From positions 372,001 to 436,000 of the forward strand of contig NZ_SIZW01000043.1 of assembly GCF_009866805.1 (NCBI RefSeq): 64,000 nucleotides of DNA. The letters are read 5' to 3'. Source of the DNA: Schauerella aestuarii (lineage in GTDB: Bacteria; Pseudomonadota; Gammaproteobacteria; Burkholderiales; Burkholderiaceae_B). This document shows, in pieces, positions 36,176 through 44,633 of this stretch (its first letter is position 1; each line of letters opens with the position of its first letter). Under the pieces are notes generated by a model. That model saw only the letters and a list, made by a program, of their open reading frames with translations, was not told the origin of the DNA and made no database searches. The translations under genes were made by a program, and so were the position numbers.

Positions 36176-37086
36176 CGCGGATCCAGGCTGGCGCGCATGC
36201 GGTCGCCGATGATGTTGATGGACAGGATCAGCAGCAGCAATGCGATGCCCGGGAACATGCTGATCCAGTAGTCGCCGGAGAGCAGGTATTCGAACCCGCT
36301 GGCGATCAGGAGGCCCAGCGACGGTTCCGTTACCGGCACGCCCACGCCCAGGAACGACAGGGTGGCTTCAAGCACGATGGCCGTCGCGATCTGGATGGTG
36401 GCAAACACCATCACCGGGCTCAGGCAATTGGGCATCAGATGAAAGAGCATGATGCGCCACGCGGGAAAGCCGAGGTTTTGCGCGGCTTCGATGTATTCCT
36501 TGCGGCGTTCCTGCAGCGCTCGGCCGCGCATGATGCGCGCGTAATGCGCCCACTGCACCACGACGAGCGCAATCACTACCTTGTCCACACCTCGGCCCAT
36601 CACGGCCAGCAGCACGAGGGCCACCAGAATCGTGGGGAAACCGAGGATGAAGTCGACCAGGCGCATGATGGCGGTGTCGATCCAGCCGCCTTTGAATGCG
36701 GCCAGCAGGCCGAGGAACGAGCCGATCAGGGTGGACAGCAGCACGGCCGAGAGGCCCACGAGCAGGCTGATGCGCAGGCCGTAGAGGATGGCGCTCAACA
36801 TGTCGCGGCCCTGCGAATCGGTACCGAGCCAGTAGCGCCCGCCTTCCATGCTTTCGGCACCGGGGGCGAGCCGGCCGTCCATGATGTTCAGCGCCATCAG
36901 ATCGTACGGATTTTGCGGCGCGAAGTACGGCGCGATCAGCACGAACAGCATCAGCACGGCAAGCGCGATGGCCGACCCGCGCACGGTGGGACGCGCGTTG
37001 AGTTTCTTGAGAATGGCGTTGCGGCGCGGCGTTTCCAGCATGGGGCCGCGCGTAGCCACGCGCTTGGTTTGATTGGGATCTGCCAT
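36172..37086 (-). CDS. dppC: Peptide ABC transporter permease (DppC-like)
   Basis: 304 residues from ATG 37086, two bases after the stop of the DppB-like gene; a much longer open frame to the left on this strand overlaps DppB and is not real. It has an N-terminal membrane helix, a periplasmic loop with YWLGTDSQGRDMLSAILYG (typical of DppC/OppC) and five more helices. The EAA loop EYIEAAQNLGFPAWRIMLFH docks on the ATPases. Confidence 0.93.
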   Translation of the reverse strand: MADPNQTKRVATRGPMLETPRRNAILKKLNARPTVRGSAIALAVLMLFVLIAPYFAPQNPYDLMALNIMDGRLAPGAESMEGGRYWLGTDSQGRDMLSAILYGLRISLLVGLSAVLLSTLIGSFLGLLAAFKGGWIDTAIMRLVDFILGFPTILVALVLLAVMGRGVDKVVIALVVVQWAHYARIMRGRALQERRKEYIEAAQNLGFPAWRIMLFHLMPNCLSPVMVFATIQIATAIVLEATLSFLGVGVPVTEPSLGLLIASGFEYLLSGDYWISMFPGIALLLLILSINIIGDRMRASLDPR

Positions 37087-37088
37087 GG

Positions 37089-38066
37089 TCAGTGCGCCGG
37101 TTCGAGGAGTTGCACGCGCGGATCGAGCACGGCGTAGAGAATGTCGACGATCAGGTTGATCACCACGAAAATCAGGGTCACGAGCATCACGTAGGCCACG
37201 ACCACGGGGCGGTCGAGCTGATACACGCTGTCGATCAACAGCTTGCCCATGCCGGGCCACGAGAACACCGTCTCGGTAATGGTGGAGTAGGCGATCAGGC
37301 TGCCGAACTCCATGCCGATCACGGTCACGACAGGGATCAGGATGTTGCGCAGGATGTGACGGCGCACGATGCGCCCCGGCTTGACGCCTTTGGCGCGTGC
37401 GAACTTCACATAGTCTTGCGAGCGGGCCTCGACCACGCCGGTGGCGGTAAGGCGCAGCACCAGAGCGATATTGGCGATCGCCAGGTTCACGGCCGGCATG
37501 GCCACGTGGCGCCAGCCTTCGGCAGTGAAAATGCTGAACGGCACGCCGAGCACGTCCACCGTGGGACCGCGGCCCGAGGCGGGCAACCACCCCAGCCAGA
37601 CGGCAAACAGCAAAATGAACACCATGCCTTGCCAGAAGTTGGGCAACGAAAAGCCCAGCACCGAGGTGGCCATGATGCCGCGGCCCAGCGGGGCGTCGCG
37701 GTACAGCCCGGCCACCAGGCCGAGCGGGATGCCGATGATACAGGTGAGCGTGATGGCCACGACCACCAGCTCGAACGTGGCCGGGATGCGTTGCACGATC
37801 AGTTCGACCGCGGGCATGCCGTGCACGAACGAGTTTCCGAGATCGCCATGCAAGGCGTTCCACAGAAAGTGGCCGTACTGTTGCCAAATGGGTAAGTCCA
37901 GGCCGAGCCGCGCGATCAGCGCTTGACGCTCGGCTTGCCCGACCTCGGGGCTGACCAGCAGTTCGATGGGGTCGCCCACCGCATACACGGCAAAGAAGAC
38001 GACGACCGATACCGCAAGAAGAACGAACAGGCTTTGAAGCAGCCTGCGTAAGATGAACAGCGCCAA
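37089..38066 (-). CDS. dppB: Peptide ABC transporter permease (DppB-like)
   Basis: 325 residues. The start is TTG 38066 (MALFILRRLLQSL), with AGGA nine bases upstream; no ATG is available near it. It has the family N-terminal helix, a large periplasmic loop with LIARLGLDLPIWQQYGHFL and VHGMPAVELIVQRIPAT, and five further helices. The EAA loop is DYVKFARAKGVKPGRIVRRH. It forms the translocation pore with the DppC-like subunit. Confidence 0.93.
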   Translation of the reverse strand: MALFILRRLLQSLFVLLAVSVVVFFAVYAVGDPIELLVSPEVGQAERQALIARLGLDLPIWQQYGHFLWNALHGDLGNSFVHGMPAVELIVQRIPATFELVVVAITLTCIIGIPLGLVAGLYRDAPLGRGIMATSVLGFSLPNFWQGMVFILLFAVWLGWLPASGRGPTVDVLGVPFSIFTAEGWRHVAMPAVNLAIANIALVLRLTATGVVEARSQDYVKFARAKGVKPGRIVRRHILRNILIPVVTVIGMEFGSLIAYSTITETVFSWPGMGKLLIDSVYQLDRPVVVAYVMLVTLIFVVINLIVDILYAVLDPRVQLLEPAH

Positions 38067-38102
38067 GGTACGGATTCCTATAACGACTTGAAAAGCGGGC
38101 TT

Positions 38103-39719
38103 TTACTTGACCGGACGGGTCGCCATGGCGGTCGTGCGCTGATCGGCGCGGCCTTCATAGCTCAAACCCTTGCGGAAAGCCCACACGCCGCTTTCGAAAT
38201 GTAGCGGGATATTGGGCATGTCGTCCAAAGCGATTTTAATGACGTCGTTGAGCAGGGCGGCGCGCTTGGTGTCGTCCACGGTGCGCAGCGCTTCCACGAA
38301 CTTCGTGTCGAGCTCGGGATTGGAGAACGCGCCGTAGTTGCTGCTGCCCAGGCCGAGCTGCGTATTGGTGGTCGTGGTCCAGTACTGGATGAAGTTGCTG
38401 GCTTCACCCGTTTCCGACCCCCAGCCGCCCAGCGACGCGCTGAAGTCGCGCTTGGCGCGGCGCGGGAAGTACACCGAACGCGTCATCGTGTCGACGGTCG
38501 TGCGGATGCCGATGCGGCTCAGATACTGGGCCACGGCTTGCGTGATCTGGGCGTCGTTGATGTAGCGGTCGTTGGTCGACGACAGCGTGAGCTCGAAGCC
38601 ATCGGGATAACCGGCCTCGGTCAACAGCGCCTTGGCCGCCTTCGGGTCGTACTTCAACTCGGGCGCGTTGGGCAGGGCGCCAAACATGCCATCGGGCAGG
38701 AACTGATACGCTGGAGTGGCGACGCCATCCATGATGCGTTCGACGATGGTCTTGCGGTCGATGGCCATCGACATGGCGCGACGCACACGGGCATCCTGCA
38801 ACGGATTATCGCCCTTGGGCGACTTCACCATCGGGCTCGGATTGCGGCCGGCGTCCAGTTGGAAGAACATCACGCGCACCGACGGCTTGATCGTGTACCC
38901 CAGGCCGGCTTCCTTGATGCGCTTCAGATCGCGGGCTGCGGGGTTTTCGATGAGATCGAAGTCACCGGCCAACAGACCCGTCAAACGGGGACCCGCCGAC
39001 GGCACGGACACCATGCGCACGCTTTCCCAGGCCGGCTTCTCGCCCCAGTACTGATCGTTGCGCGTGAGTTCGATGGCATTGCCCTTCACGTACGACTTGA
39101 GCGTGTAGGCGCCGGTGCCGATCGTGGCTTTACCGCTATTGAAGTCGTTGACCGTGGGCCAGGCGCCTGTCACGCCGCAGCCTTTGGCCGGGTCGAAATT
39201 GAGCTTGCCGTGCTCGGCAATGCCGTTCCACACCATGGCCACGCGCGCCAATTCATTGGGCAGCACAGGGTAGGGCGACTTCGTCGTCATCTTCACGGTG
39301 TGCGCATCGGGCGTTTCGATGCTGGCGATGCGCTTGACCACGTTCATCGCACCGCCGCTGATGGCGGTTTCGTTATTGATCACGCGGCAAAGCGAAAAAA
39401 CGACGTCGTCGGCCGTGAAAGCTTCGCCGTTGGAGAATTTGACGTCCGGGCGCAGCTTGAACGTCCAGGTCGTGTCGGTGGTCGCTTCCCACGAGGAGGC
39501 CAGCACGGGCTGCAGCTTCATGTCGCCGTTCATGCCCACCAGCGGTTCGAAGATGTGCGCGGTGAGCGCGTCGTTCGGCGTGGCCTGGTGATAATGCGGG
39601 TCGATGGCAGTCGGCTCGGAGGCCAAACCGATTTTCAACGTCTGAGCGTGCGCGCCGGTGGCGACAACACAGCCTAAGCTACAGACGAGCCGGGCGAGAA
39701 GCGAAAAGCGTGCGGACAT
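38103..39719 (-). CDS. dppA: Peptide/dipeptide-binding periplasmic protein (DppA/OppA family)
   Basis: 538 residues with a Sec signal peptide ending around ATGAHAQ. It is followed by an SBP family 5 fold (LKIGLASEPTAIDPHYH, TWTFKLRPDVKFSNGEAFTADDVVFSL, KDFSASLGGWGSETGEASN). It captures the transporter substrate in the periplasm and is the first gene of a seven-gene minus-strand operon. The divergent LysR gene 119 bases away is the likely regulator. The substrate is a peptide or related amide by family; glutathione-like or acylated amino acids also fit the downstream hydrolases. Confidence 0.9.
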   Translation of the reverse strand: MSARFSLLARLVCSLGCVVATGAHAQTLKIGLASEPTAIDPHYHQATPNDALTAHIFEPLVGMNGDMKLQPVLASSWEATTDTTWTFKLRPDVKFSNGEAFTADDVVFSLCRVINNETAISGGAMNVVKRIASIETPDAHTVKMTTKSPYPVLPNELARVAMVWNGIAEHGKLNFDPAKGCGVTGAWPTVNDFNSGKATIGTGAYTLKSYVKGNAIELTRNDQYWGEKPAWESVRMVSVPSAGPRLTGLLAGDFDLIENPAARDLKRIKEAGLGYTIKPSVRVMFFQLDAGRNPSPMVKSPKGDNPLQDARVRRAMSMAIDRKTIVERIMDGVATPAYQFLPDGMFGALPNAPELKYDPKAAKALLTEAGYPDGFELTLSSTNDRYINDAQITQAVAQYLSRIGIRTTVDTMTRSVYFPRRAKRDFSASLGGWGSETGEASNFIQYWTTTTNTQLGLGSSNYGAFSNPELDTKFVEALRTVDDTKRAALLNDVIKIALDDMPNIPLHFESGVWAFRKGLSYEGRADQRTTAMATRPVK

Positions 39720-39772
39720 GACGAGTTTTTATCCCTTTGGGGGCGAAAAGGGGTCGATTCTAGAGACGCAAC

Positions 39773-39810
39773 GCTTTGCCAACAATTAGAATGATTCGCA
39801 AAGCATTTGC
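39773..39810. promoter_or_regulatory. Inverted repeats between the dpp-like operon and its LysR gene
   Basis: GCTTTGC (39773-39779) and GCAAAGC (39798-39804) form a perfect 7-bp inverted repeat spaced by 18 bases. GCAAA/TTTGC (39798-39810) overlaps it as a second dyad. Tandem dyads of this kind in a divergent control region are typical of LysR-regulator sites. The regulator match is inferred from position. Confidence 0.45.
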
Positions 39811-39838
39811 TTTTATTGGAAATTTCGGGTTAACCCCA

Positions 39839-40774
39839 ATGCTCAATTCCGGACTCAAATATTTCTTGGAAGTGGCTCAGGCGGGTAGTTTGAGCGCCGC
39901 ATCGGCCACGTTGCACGTGGCGATTTCGGCCATCAGCCGGCAGATTTCCCGACTCGAACAGGAGGTGGGGGCGCCGCTCTTTGATCGCGCCTCGCGCGGC
40001 ATGTCGCTCACACCTGCCGGACACGTGCTGCTGGCGCACGCGCGCCGCACGGCGCTCGAATCCGAAGCCACGCTCAATGCCATCGCCAGTTTGCATGGCT
40101 CGCCGGGCAATCTGATCCGCGTGTCGTGCGCGCAGGGATTATCCAATGATGTGATTCCGACCGCGATTGCGCATTTTCGAAAGCGGTTTCCGGACACGCG
40201 TTTCTTTATGTGGGTGGGCTCCGCAAAAACCGCGACCGATCGCGTGATGGAAGGCGAGTCGGATATTGCCGTCACCTTCAGTGTGGAGCCCGAGCCGGGC
40301 ATCGCCGTACGGCATGCGATTCAATCATCGGTGATGGCGGTAATGGCGAAAGGGCATCCGCTGGCCGGCCGCCGCGCCGTCAGCATGGCCGAGATCGAGC
40401 AGTATCCGCTGGCCTTGACGGACAAGGGATCGATCACGCGCAAGATGTTCGATCATTCGCGCGGCATGGCGGGGGTGTTCGTGGAGCCGGCGGTGACGAC
40501 CAACTATGCGGGATCGCTGCAGGCGATGGTGCGCGAAAGCGATTCGATTTTGCTGGCAGGCTATGTGTCGATGGCCGACCGTCTGGCACGCATGGATCTG
40601 GTGGCGGTGCCGCTGACCGATGCGGAAATGCATTTCCGCAGCGTGCAGATCCAGGTCATGACGGGCCGGCAGTTACCGGAGCGCATGGAGGCGTTCATTG
40701 GTATGGTGACCGAAGCCTTAAACGATATCGAGCAACGCGAAGCGGCGCTGGATAGCGACGAGCGCGAGGATTAG
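39839..40774 (+). CDS. LysR family transcriptional regulator, divergent to the peptide transporter
   Basis: 311 residues from ATG 39839. An upstream in-frame ATG (39791) and TTG (39776) would add residues unlike the family, and the dyad repeats would then lie inside the gene. The winged HTH is at residues 3-62 (KYFLEVAQAGSLSAASATLH; ISAISRQISRLEQEVGAPLF), followed by a type-2 periplasmic-binding-like effector domain (about 90-295). It probably controls the dpp-hydrolase-peptidase operon with the imported substrate or a product as co-inducer. Confidence 0.9.
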   Translation: MLNSGLKYFLEVAQAGSLSAASATLHVAISAISRQISRLEQEVGAPLFDRASRGMSLTPAGHVLLAHARRTALESEATLNAIASLHGSPGNLIRVSCAQGLSNDVIPTAIAHFRKRFPDTRFFMWVGSAKTATDRVMEGESDIAVTFSVEPEPGIAVRHAIQSSVMAVMAKGHPLAGRRAVSMAEIEQYPLALTDKGSITRKMFDHSRGMAGVFVEPAVTTNYAGSLQAMVRESDSILLAGYVSMADRLARMDLVAVPLTDAEMHFRSVQIQVMTGRQLPERMEAFIGMVTEALNDIEQREAALDSDERED

Positions 40775-41109
40775 CTACGAAGTTCTTGAGCCGATTCCAC
40801 TGCATGCACGTCGGCATGATGGAATCGGGCACGAATTCGCGGATGACCCACGGTTTCGCTGGTGTACGTGGTCTGGCCAGCAATCGGCGTATTGAAAATC
40901 ACGCGGCTGCGGAAAGCCGGGCCGTCGACCGGCTTGAGGTAGACGATGTCGCCCACGTTAATCGCGGCTTGATCCAGGCGATCGCCGCTGGTTCGACGGA
41001 TCAACTGGTCGCGCCAGATGTTTTTGGTGGTGGAGGCAGTAAACGACTGCGGAAAAAGGTTCTTCGTGGTGGTGTTCAGTTGATTGGTGTTACGCATAAT
41101 TTTTATCAT
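40771..41109 (-). CDS. Hypothetical protein, 112 residues
   Basis: Not recognised. The frame is open from ATG 41109 (an inner ATG at 41097 is an alternative start) to a TAA that overlaps the convergent LysR stop by four bases. The first 40 residues are polar with many Thr, Asn and Gln. The middle part (AINVGDIVYLKPVDGPAFRS) looks like a small beta-sheet fold, and the end carries several His and Arg. There is no signal peptide. A plus-strand frame opposite it is about as long, so coding strand and reality are only moderately supported. Confidence 0.4.
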   Translation of the reverse strand: MIKIMRNTNQLNTTTKNLFPQSFTASTTKNIWRDQLIRRTSGDRLDQAAINVGDIVYLKPVDGPAFRSRVIFNTPIAGQTTYTSETVGHPRIRARFHHADVHAVESAQELRS

Positions 41110-41370
41110 CCATAAGGCGTCACGCCTTTATGTAAGTTCCGTGTAATCCGGATTAAGGACTGCCAGCGTTGAACGACAAGGCCTGGCACCAGCAGTGCCG
41201 GAGCAGGTAAAGGCGTTCGTGGCTGTATGACCGGTACGCCTGGCGTATCGGACGGAGACATGACACAAATGAAGCGCGTTGTTTTCCGGTGGCCGTGCGC
41301 ATCTCGCGCATTCGAATTGCCGATCGGGTTGAAACGTGGCGCCGTGACTGCAGTGAGTCAGGCTTTTTTC
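41110..41370 (+). other. Non-coding stretch that may encode a small RNA
   Basis: No credible ORF. A palindrome GGCAC-CAGCA-GTGCC lies at 41185-41199; it overlaps a weak sigma-54-like arrangement (TGGCAC then GTGC). A T-tailed hairpin closes the stretch (listed separately). A transcript from about 41200 to 41370 would be a small RNA; nothing else explains a terminator here. Confidence 0.3.
41341..41370 (+). terminator. Terminator-like hairpin in an intergenic region
   Basis: GCCGTGACT (41341-41349) pairs with AGTCAGGC (41356-41363), with one bulged G, followed by TTTTTTC. No annotated plus-strand gene ends just before it; LysR ends 570 bases upstream, behind a convergent ORF. Confidence 0.55.
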
Positions 41371-41818
41371 TTAAGAAATTATGTGCCTGACGGGTAAAGC
41401 TATATCAGTGGCAGCGTGTGCTGCCTGCTCGTGTTGCGGCTGTGAGGTTGCCCGGTTCGGGTTTCCATTTGGCTGCTTGTGGCCTGACGCCACAACGAGG
41501 GCCTCTTGGGTGAGGCTGATTCGTAAAAGCATCGTCCGTATCACGCTAGAGGGCATTGCCCTGCGGGTAGATATAGCGGAAAAGTTTTGCCCCGAAACAA
41601 AGGTCGTGAGGCAGAACAGCTTTTAAGACTAGCACGCGAGTGATGCGGATGCAAGCCTTTTATTCTTCGAGGGCGTCAGGCCCGCCACTTGCTAAGGCAA
41701 TGATCAACATGCCCCAGCGGGGGTAGGCATGAGAAGTTGCAGGTTCTGCACCGCTCACGCTGCTGCCGTGCCAAGGTGTGCACCATGCGCTTTTTTTTAA
41801 TTTGAGGGAGAGAACAAT
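41371..41818. other. Intergenic, no gene recognised
   Basis: About 450 bases. An 81-residue frame at 41381-41626 has an odd cysteine-rich start and no ribosome binding site. The right end must contain the promoter of the 24-residue membrane-peptide gene; no clear -35/-10 pair is visible. Confidence 0.4.
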
Positions 41819-41893
41819 ATGAACGGCATTATCTATATCGTGGGTCTGGTCGTCGTCATCGTTGCAGTACTGAGCTTCTTCGGCCTGCGCTGA
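41819..41893 (+). CDS. Small membrane peptide, 24 residues
   Basis: ATG 41819 with GGGAGAG six bases upstream opens a 24-residue frame ending TGA 41891-41893. It consists of MNGIIYIVGLVVVIVAVL followed by SFFGLR: one hydrophobic helix with a short basic end. This pattern (MN-x-IIYIVGL ... FFGLR) is one I associate with short hypothetical membrane proteins of beta- and gamma-proteobacteria. A T-tailed hairpin 58 bases downstream makes it a self-contained transcription unit. It is too short for most gene callers. Function unknown. Confidence 0.72.
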   Translation: MNGIIYIVGLVVVIVAVLSFFGLR

Positions 41894-41950
41894 CATCTGC
41901 GCGCGTTGCGGAGCTGAAATGCTCCCGCGCGTTGCCGAAGATACTAAAAA

Positions 41951-41983
41951 GCCCGTTCGCCTCATCGCGAGCGGGTTTTTTTT
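41951..41983 (+). terminator. Intrinsic terminator after the 24-residue membrane peptide gene
   Basis: CCCGTTCGC (41952-41960) pairs with GCGAGCGGG (41967-41975), with one G-U pair, followed by eight T. Confidence 0.88.
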
Positions 41984-42031
41984 GCACCACCGCCTGGGGA
42001 ACGGGGTATGCCACCGTGTTGTGTTGCGCTA

Positions 42032-42054
42032 AAACCCTTTGATTTATAGGGTTT
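42032..42054. repeat. Perfect 7-bp inverted repeat upstream of the chemoreceptor gene
   Basis: AAACCCT (42032-42038) and AGGGTTT (42048-42054) flank the AT-rich TTGATTTAT. It lies about 90 bases before the receptor start, a suitable place for an operator or an early-transcript hairpin. Confidence 0.4.
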
Positions 42055-42144
42055 ATTTAAGTTTTGCGGGTGGCGCGTCGTTGAAACATCTGGCCTGAAT
42101 GCATACCAGTGCCGATCAACGTCGTTCGACTCCCGAGAATCCCC

Positions 42145-44103
42145 ATGGCACTACCTCTTCAAGCGCGCGCCTTGAGCGTCGCGACCCGTTTATCCCTGCT
42201 CGTCCTCGTCATGGTCAGCATTGTATTTTTTGTTTTTGCTGCCGCACTTTATCGCGGCATGGTGACAAGCCTCGAGCGCGAAGCAACGCAACGCATGCAG
42301 GTCGAAGCCCGCGGCATCGTGTCGATGGTGCAGATGTATAGCGCCACCGTTCAAACCGAAGCTGGCCGCTTCATGGACGTATTTGCAGCCGATTACGGCA
42401 GCCGGTTTTCTGTCGACAACACTCAGCTGATCATCGTTGGCGAGGAATCGACACCAGCATTGCGCGCCAACGACGAGATTTTGAATTTGAATTTCACGCT
42501 GCCGGATCGGTTTACCGAGCGCACGAGCGGCGTGGCGACCATTTTCGTCAAGCGCGGCACCGATTTTGTTCGCGTCAGTACGTCGCTGAAAAACGCCAAC
42601 GGTCAACGCGTGATGGGCACGCTGCTCGCCACGAACAGCGCCGCGTATGCGCAACTGAGCAAGGGCGAATCGTTTACGGGACCAGCAACGTTGTTTGGTA
42701 CGTTCTACATGACGGTATATCGACCGATCCGAGACGCTGCAGGCCAGGTGGTGGGCGCGTTGTTCGTCGGGGTCGATATCGGTGCCACAACCCAGGCGCT
42801 CAAGCGCGATGTGGAGGCGCGCAAGATTGGCGAGACCGGATCCTATTTCGTCGTGTCCGGGGCCGCCGGCCAGGAGCGGGGGGCGTATCTCACGCCGGTC
42901 GCCCGCGCCGCGCGCAGTGCCACCAGTGGCGCCGACGCAATCGTCGACGACCGCGGCACGGCACTCATTCCCGGCATGCTGGATCGACGGCAAGGCGTCT
43001 TGCGGGCGCAGCAGCAAGGCGATGAGCGGATCTTCGCGTATGACTATGCGCCAGAATGGCATTGGTTGGTGGTGGGTGATGCCAGCATGTCCGAGCTGAC
43101 GGCCGAGATGCGGCAAACGCGTCTGATCTATGCGGGTGCGGCGTTGCTGGCATTGATGGTGTTGGCTGCCGCGCTGTTTGCGCTCGTGCGGCAACTGGTG
43201 GGAAAACGTCTCAATGCCGTGATGGCCGTTGCGCAGAGACTGGCGCAAGGTGACCTGCGCGCCCGCGCCGATGTGGGCCGCGCCGATGAAATCGGCCGGC
43301 TGACGCAAGCGGTCAACGGCATCGGTGATGGATTGATCGGCATTGTAGGGCGCGTGCGTGCGGCCGCCGGCGAGATCGGGGGGCAGACCCAGGCTATCGC
43401 TGCGTCGAGTGCCGATATTTCCGAGCAAACTGAAAGCCAGGCGGCCAACGTGGAGGAAACCATGGCGAGTCTGGAGCAGTTGACTGCGACCGTGCAGCAG
43501 AATGCCGGTAATGCCGATCTCGCCGATGCGCGCGTGGTCGAGGTGGCGGCCGCGGCCGATCGCGGTGCCACGATGGTCGATACGCTGGTGCAGTCGATGG
43601 ATGGCGTCAGTGCCGCGTCGGCCAAGATGTCCGAAGCCATCGCCGTCATCAACAGCATTGCGTTCCAAACCAATATTCTTGCGCTCAACGCTGCCGTCGA
43701 GGCGGCTCGAGCGGGCTCTGAGGGTCGCGGATTTGCAGTGGTGGCTGCGGAAGTGCGGCAACTGGCGCAACGCAGCGCCGAAGCCGCTAAATCAATCGAG
43801 GCGCTGATTCGCGCATCGGTCGAGCGGGTAGGTGAGGGACACGCGCAGGCGGCGCAGACGCGCGCCGCGATCGGCACGATTGCAAAGCAAATGCGCGATG
43901 TGGCTTTGCTTGTGGCCGACATTTCGACGGCGACGCGCGAACAATCGGCCGGCGTGGGCCAGATCAACGAGGCGGTCATTCATATCGGAACGATGACGCA
44001 ACGCAATGCCGCATTGGCAGACGAGGCGGCGAGCGTGGGCCGCAGTCTGGATGCGTTGGCCGTGCAACTGGACGATTCGGTCAGCGCGTTTCAACTTGCT
44101 TGA
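42145..44103 (+). CDS. Methyl-accepting chemotaxis protein with a Cache sensor
   Basis: 652 residues from ATG 42145, with GAGAA five bases upstream (a GTG at 42109 is the alternative). Membrane helix at about 15-38, then a periplasmic Cache-type (Cache_3/Cache_2-like) sensor at about 40-325 ([20 protein letters not shown]), a second helix at about 332-352, HAMP at about 355-410 and a signalling domain. The hairpin tip is [20 protein letters not shown] with [20 protein letters not shown]. There is no C-terminal NWETF-like CheR tether. It senses an external ligand and controls CheA. No che genes are adjacent. Confidence 0.93.
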   Translation: MALPLQARALSVATRLSLLVLVMVSIVFFVFAAALYRGMVTSLEREATQRMQVEARGIVSMVQMYSATVQTEAGRFMDVFAADYGSRFSVDNTQLIIVGEESTPALRANDEILNLNFTLPDRFTERTSGVATIFVKRGTDFVRVSTSLKNANGQRVMGTLLATNSAAYAQLSKGESFTGPATLFGTFYMTVYRPIRDAAGQVVGALFVGVDIGATTQALKRDVEARKIGETGSYFVVSGAAGQERGAYLTPVARAARSATSGADAIVDDRGTALIPGMLDRRQGVLRAQQQGDERIFAYDYAPEWHWLVVGDASMSELTAEMRQTRLIYAGAALLALMVLAAALFALVRQLVGKRLNAVMAVAQRLAQGDLRARADVGRADEIGRLTQAVNGIGDGLIGIVGRVRAAAGEIGGQTQAIAASSADISEQTESQAANVEETMASLEQLTATVQQNAGNADLADARVVEVAAAADRGATMVDTLVQSMDGVSAASAKMSEAIAVINSIAFQTNILALNAAVEAARAGSEGRGFAVVAAEVRQLAQRSAEAAKSIEALIRASVERVGEGHAQAAQTRAAIGTIAKQMRDVALLVADISTATREQSAGVGQINEAVIHIGTMTQRNAALADEAASVGRSLDALAVQLDDSVSAFQLA

Positions 44104-44185
44104 AGGATGCGCGCGATCCCGCCAACCACGGCTTGGCGACGCAAGTGAAGCCGTTCGTCGCCGGCTGAGCTTTTTCGAGCGCCCG

Positions 44186-44482
44186 TTACGCGGTGGCAGC
44201 CGCCGGCGCGCCTTGGCGTTCTGCCACCAACGCATGTAAGGAATGCGCCAGGCCGCCCAGCAAATCTGCCGAATTGCTGTTCAGGGAGCACATCAACAGA
44301 CTGGAGCGCGACACGCGCGCCAGTTGGTGCGGCGTCAATCCGGCGATCCAGTCCCGGGTGGCGTCCGACATCCCGCCGAGAATGTCGGTTTGCATTTCTG
44401 CGATCGCGCGGCGCACGATGTGAAGATAGGCCAGATTTACTTCTTGAATATCATCAAGCAACTGCATGCGGCTTCCCGGCAT
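44186..44482 (-). CDS. flhD: FlhD-like flagellar transcriptional activator (orphan)
   Basis: 98 residues, near the usual FlhD length of 105-120. The FlhD pattern is visible: LLDDIQEVNLAYLHIVRRAI (compare [20 protein letters not shown] of E. coli), then GLTPHQLARVSRSSLLMCSL (compare [20 protein letters not shown]), with the cysteine at the site of the FlhD dimer disulfide. FlhD pairs with FlhC to activate flagellar class 2 promoters. No flhC follows; the gene is alone, convergent with the chemoreceptor. Divergence and isolation suggest a paralogue. Start: ATG 44482, or the inner ATG 44467. Confidence 0.68.
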   Translation of the reverse strand: MPGSRMQLLDDIQEVNLAYLHIVRRAIAEMQTDILGGMSDATRDWIAGLTPHQLARVSRSSLLMCSLNSNSADLLGGLAHSLHALVAERQGAPAAATA

Positions 44483-44633
44483 TTACGCTGCTCTTTGACA
44501 GCTTGATGTAAGTGTTCCCCAAGCAATTATTCCATATCTTTTAGTCATTCTTCATTACATTTCCCCGAAAATTGGGGACGTTGCCAGAAGTCCACGACGC
44601 CAACGGCGCTCCAACGCATCGTGCCGGATGTCG

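Noticed and set aside
37087-37887. Long N-terminal extension of the DppC-like permease
   Set aside because: The extension is an out-of-frame shadow of the DppB gene; ATG 37086 gives the normal family length.
41184-41198. Sigma-54 promoter TGGCAC-N5-GTGC
   Set aside because: Two deviations from consensus and it sits in a perfect hairpin that explains it as well; kept only as part of the small-RNA idea.
41381-41626. 81-codon plus-strand frame with a cysteine-rich start
   Set aside because: No ribosome binding site and no recognisable pattern; kept only as intergenic.
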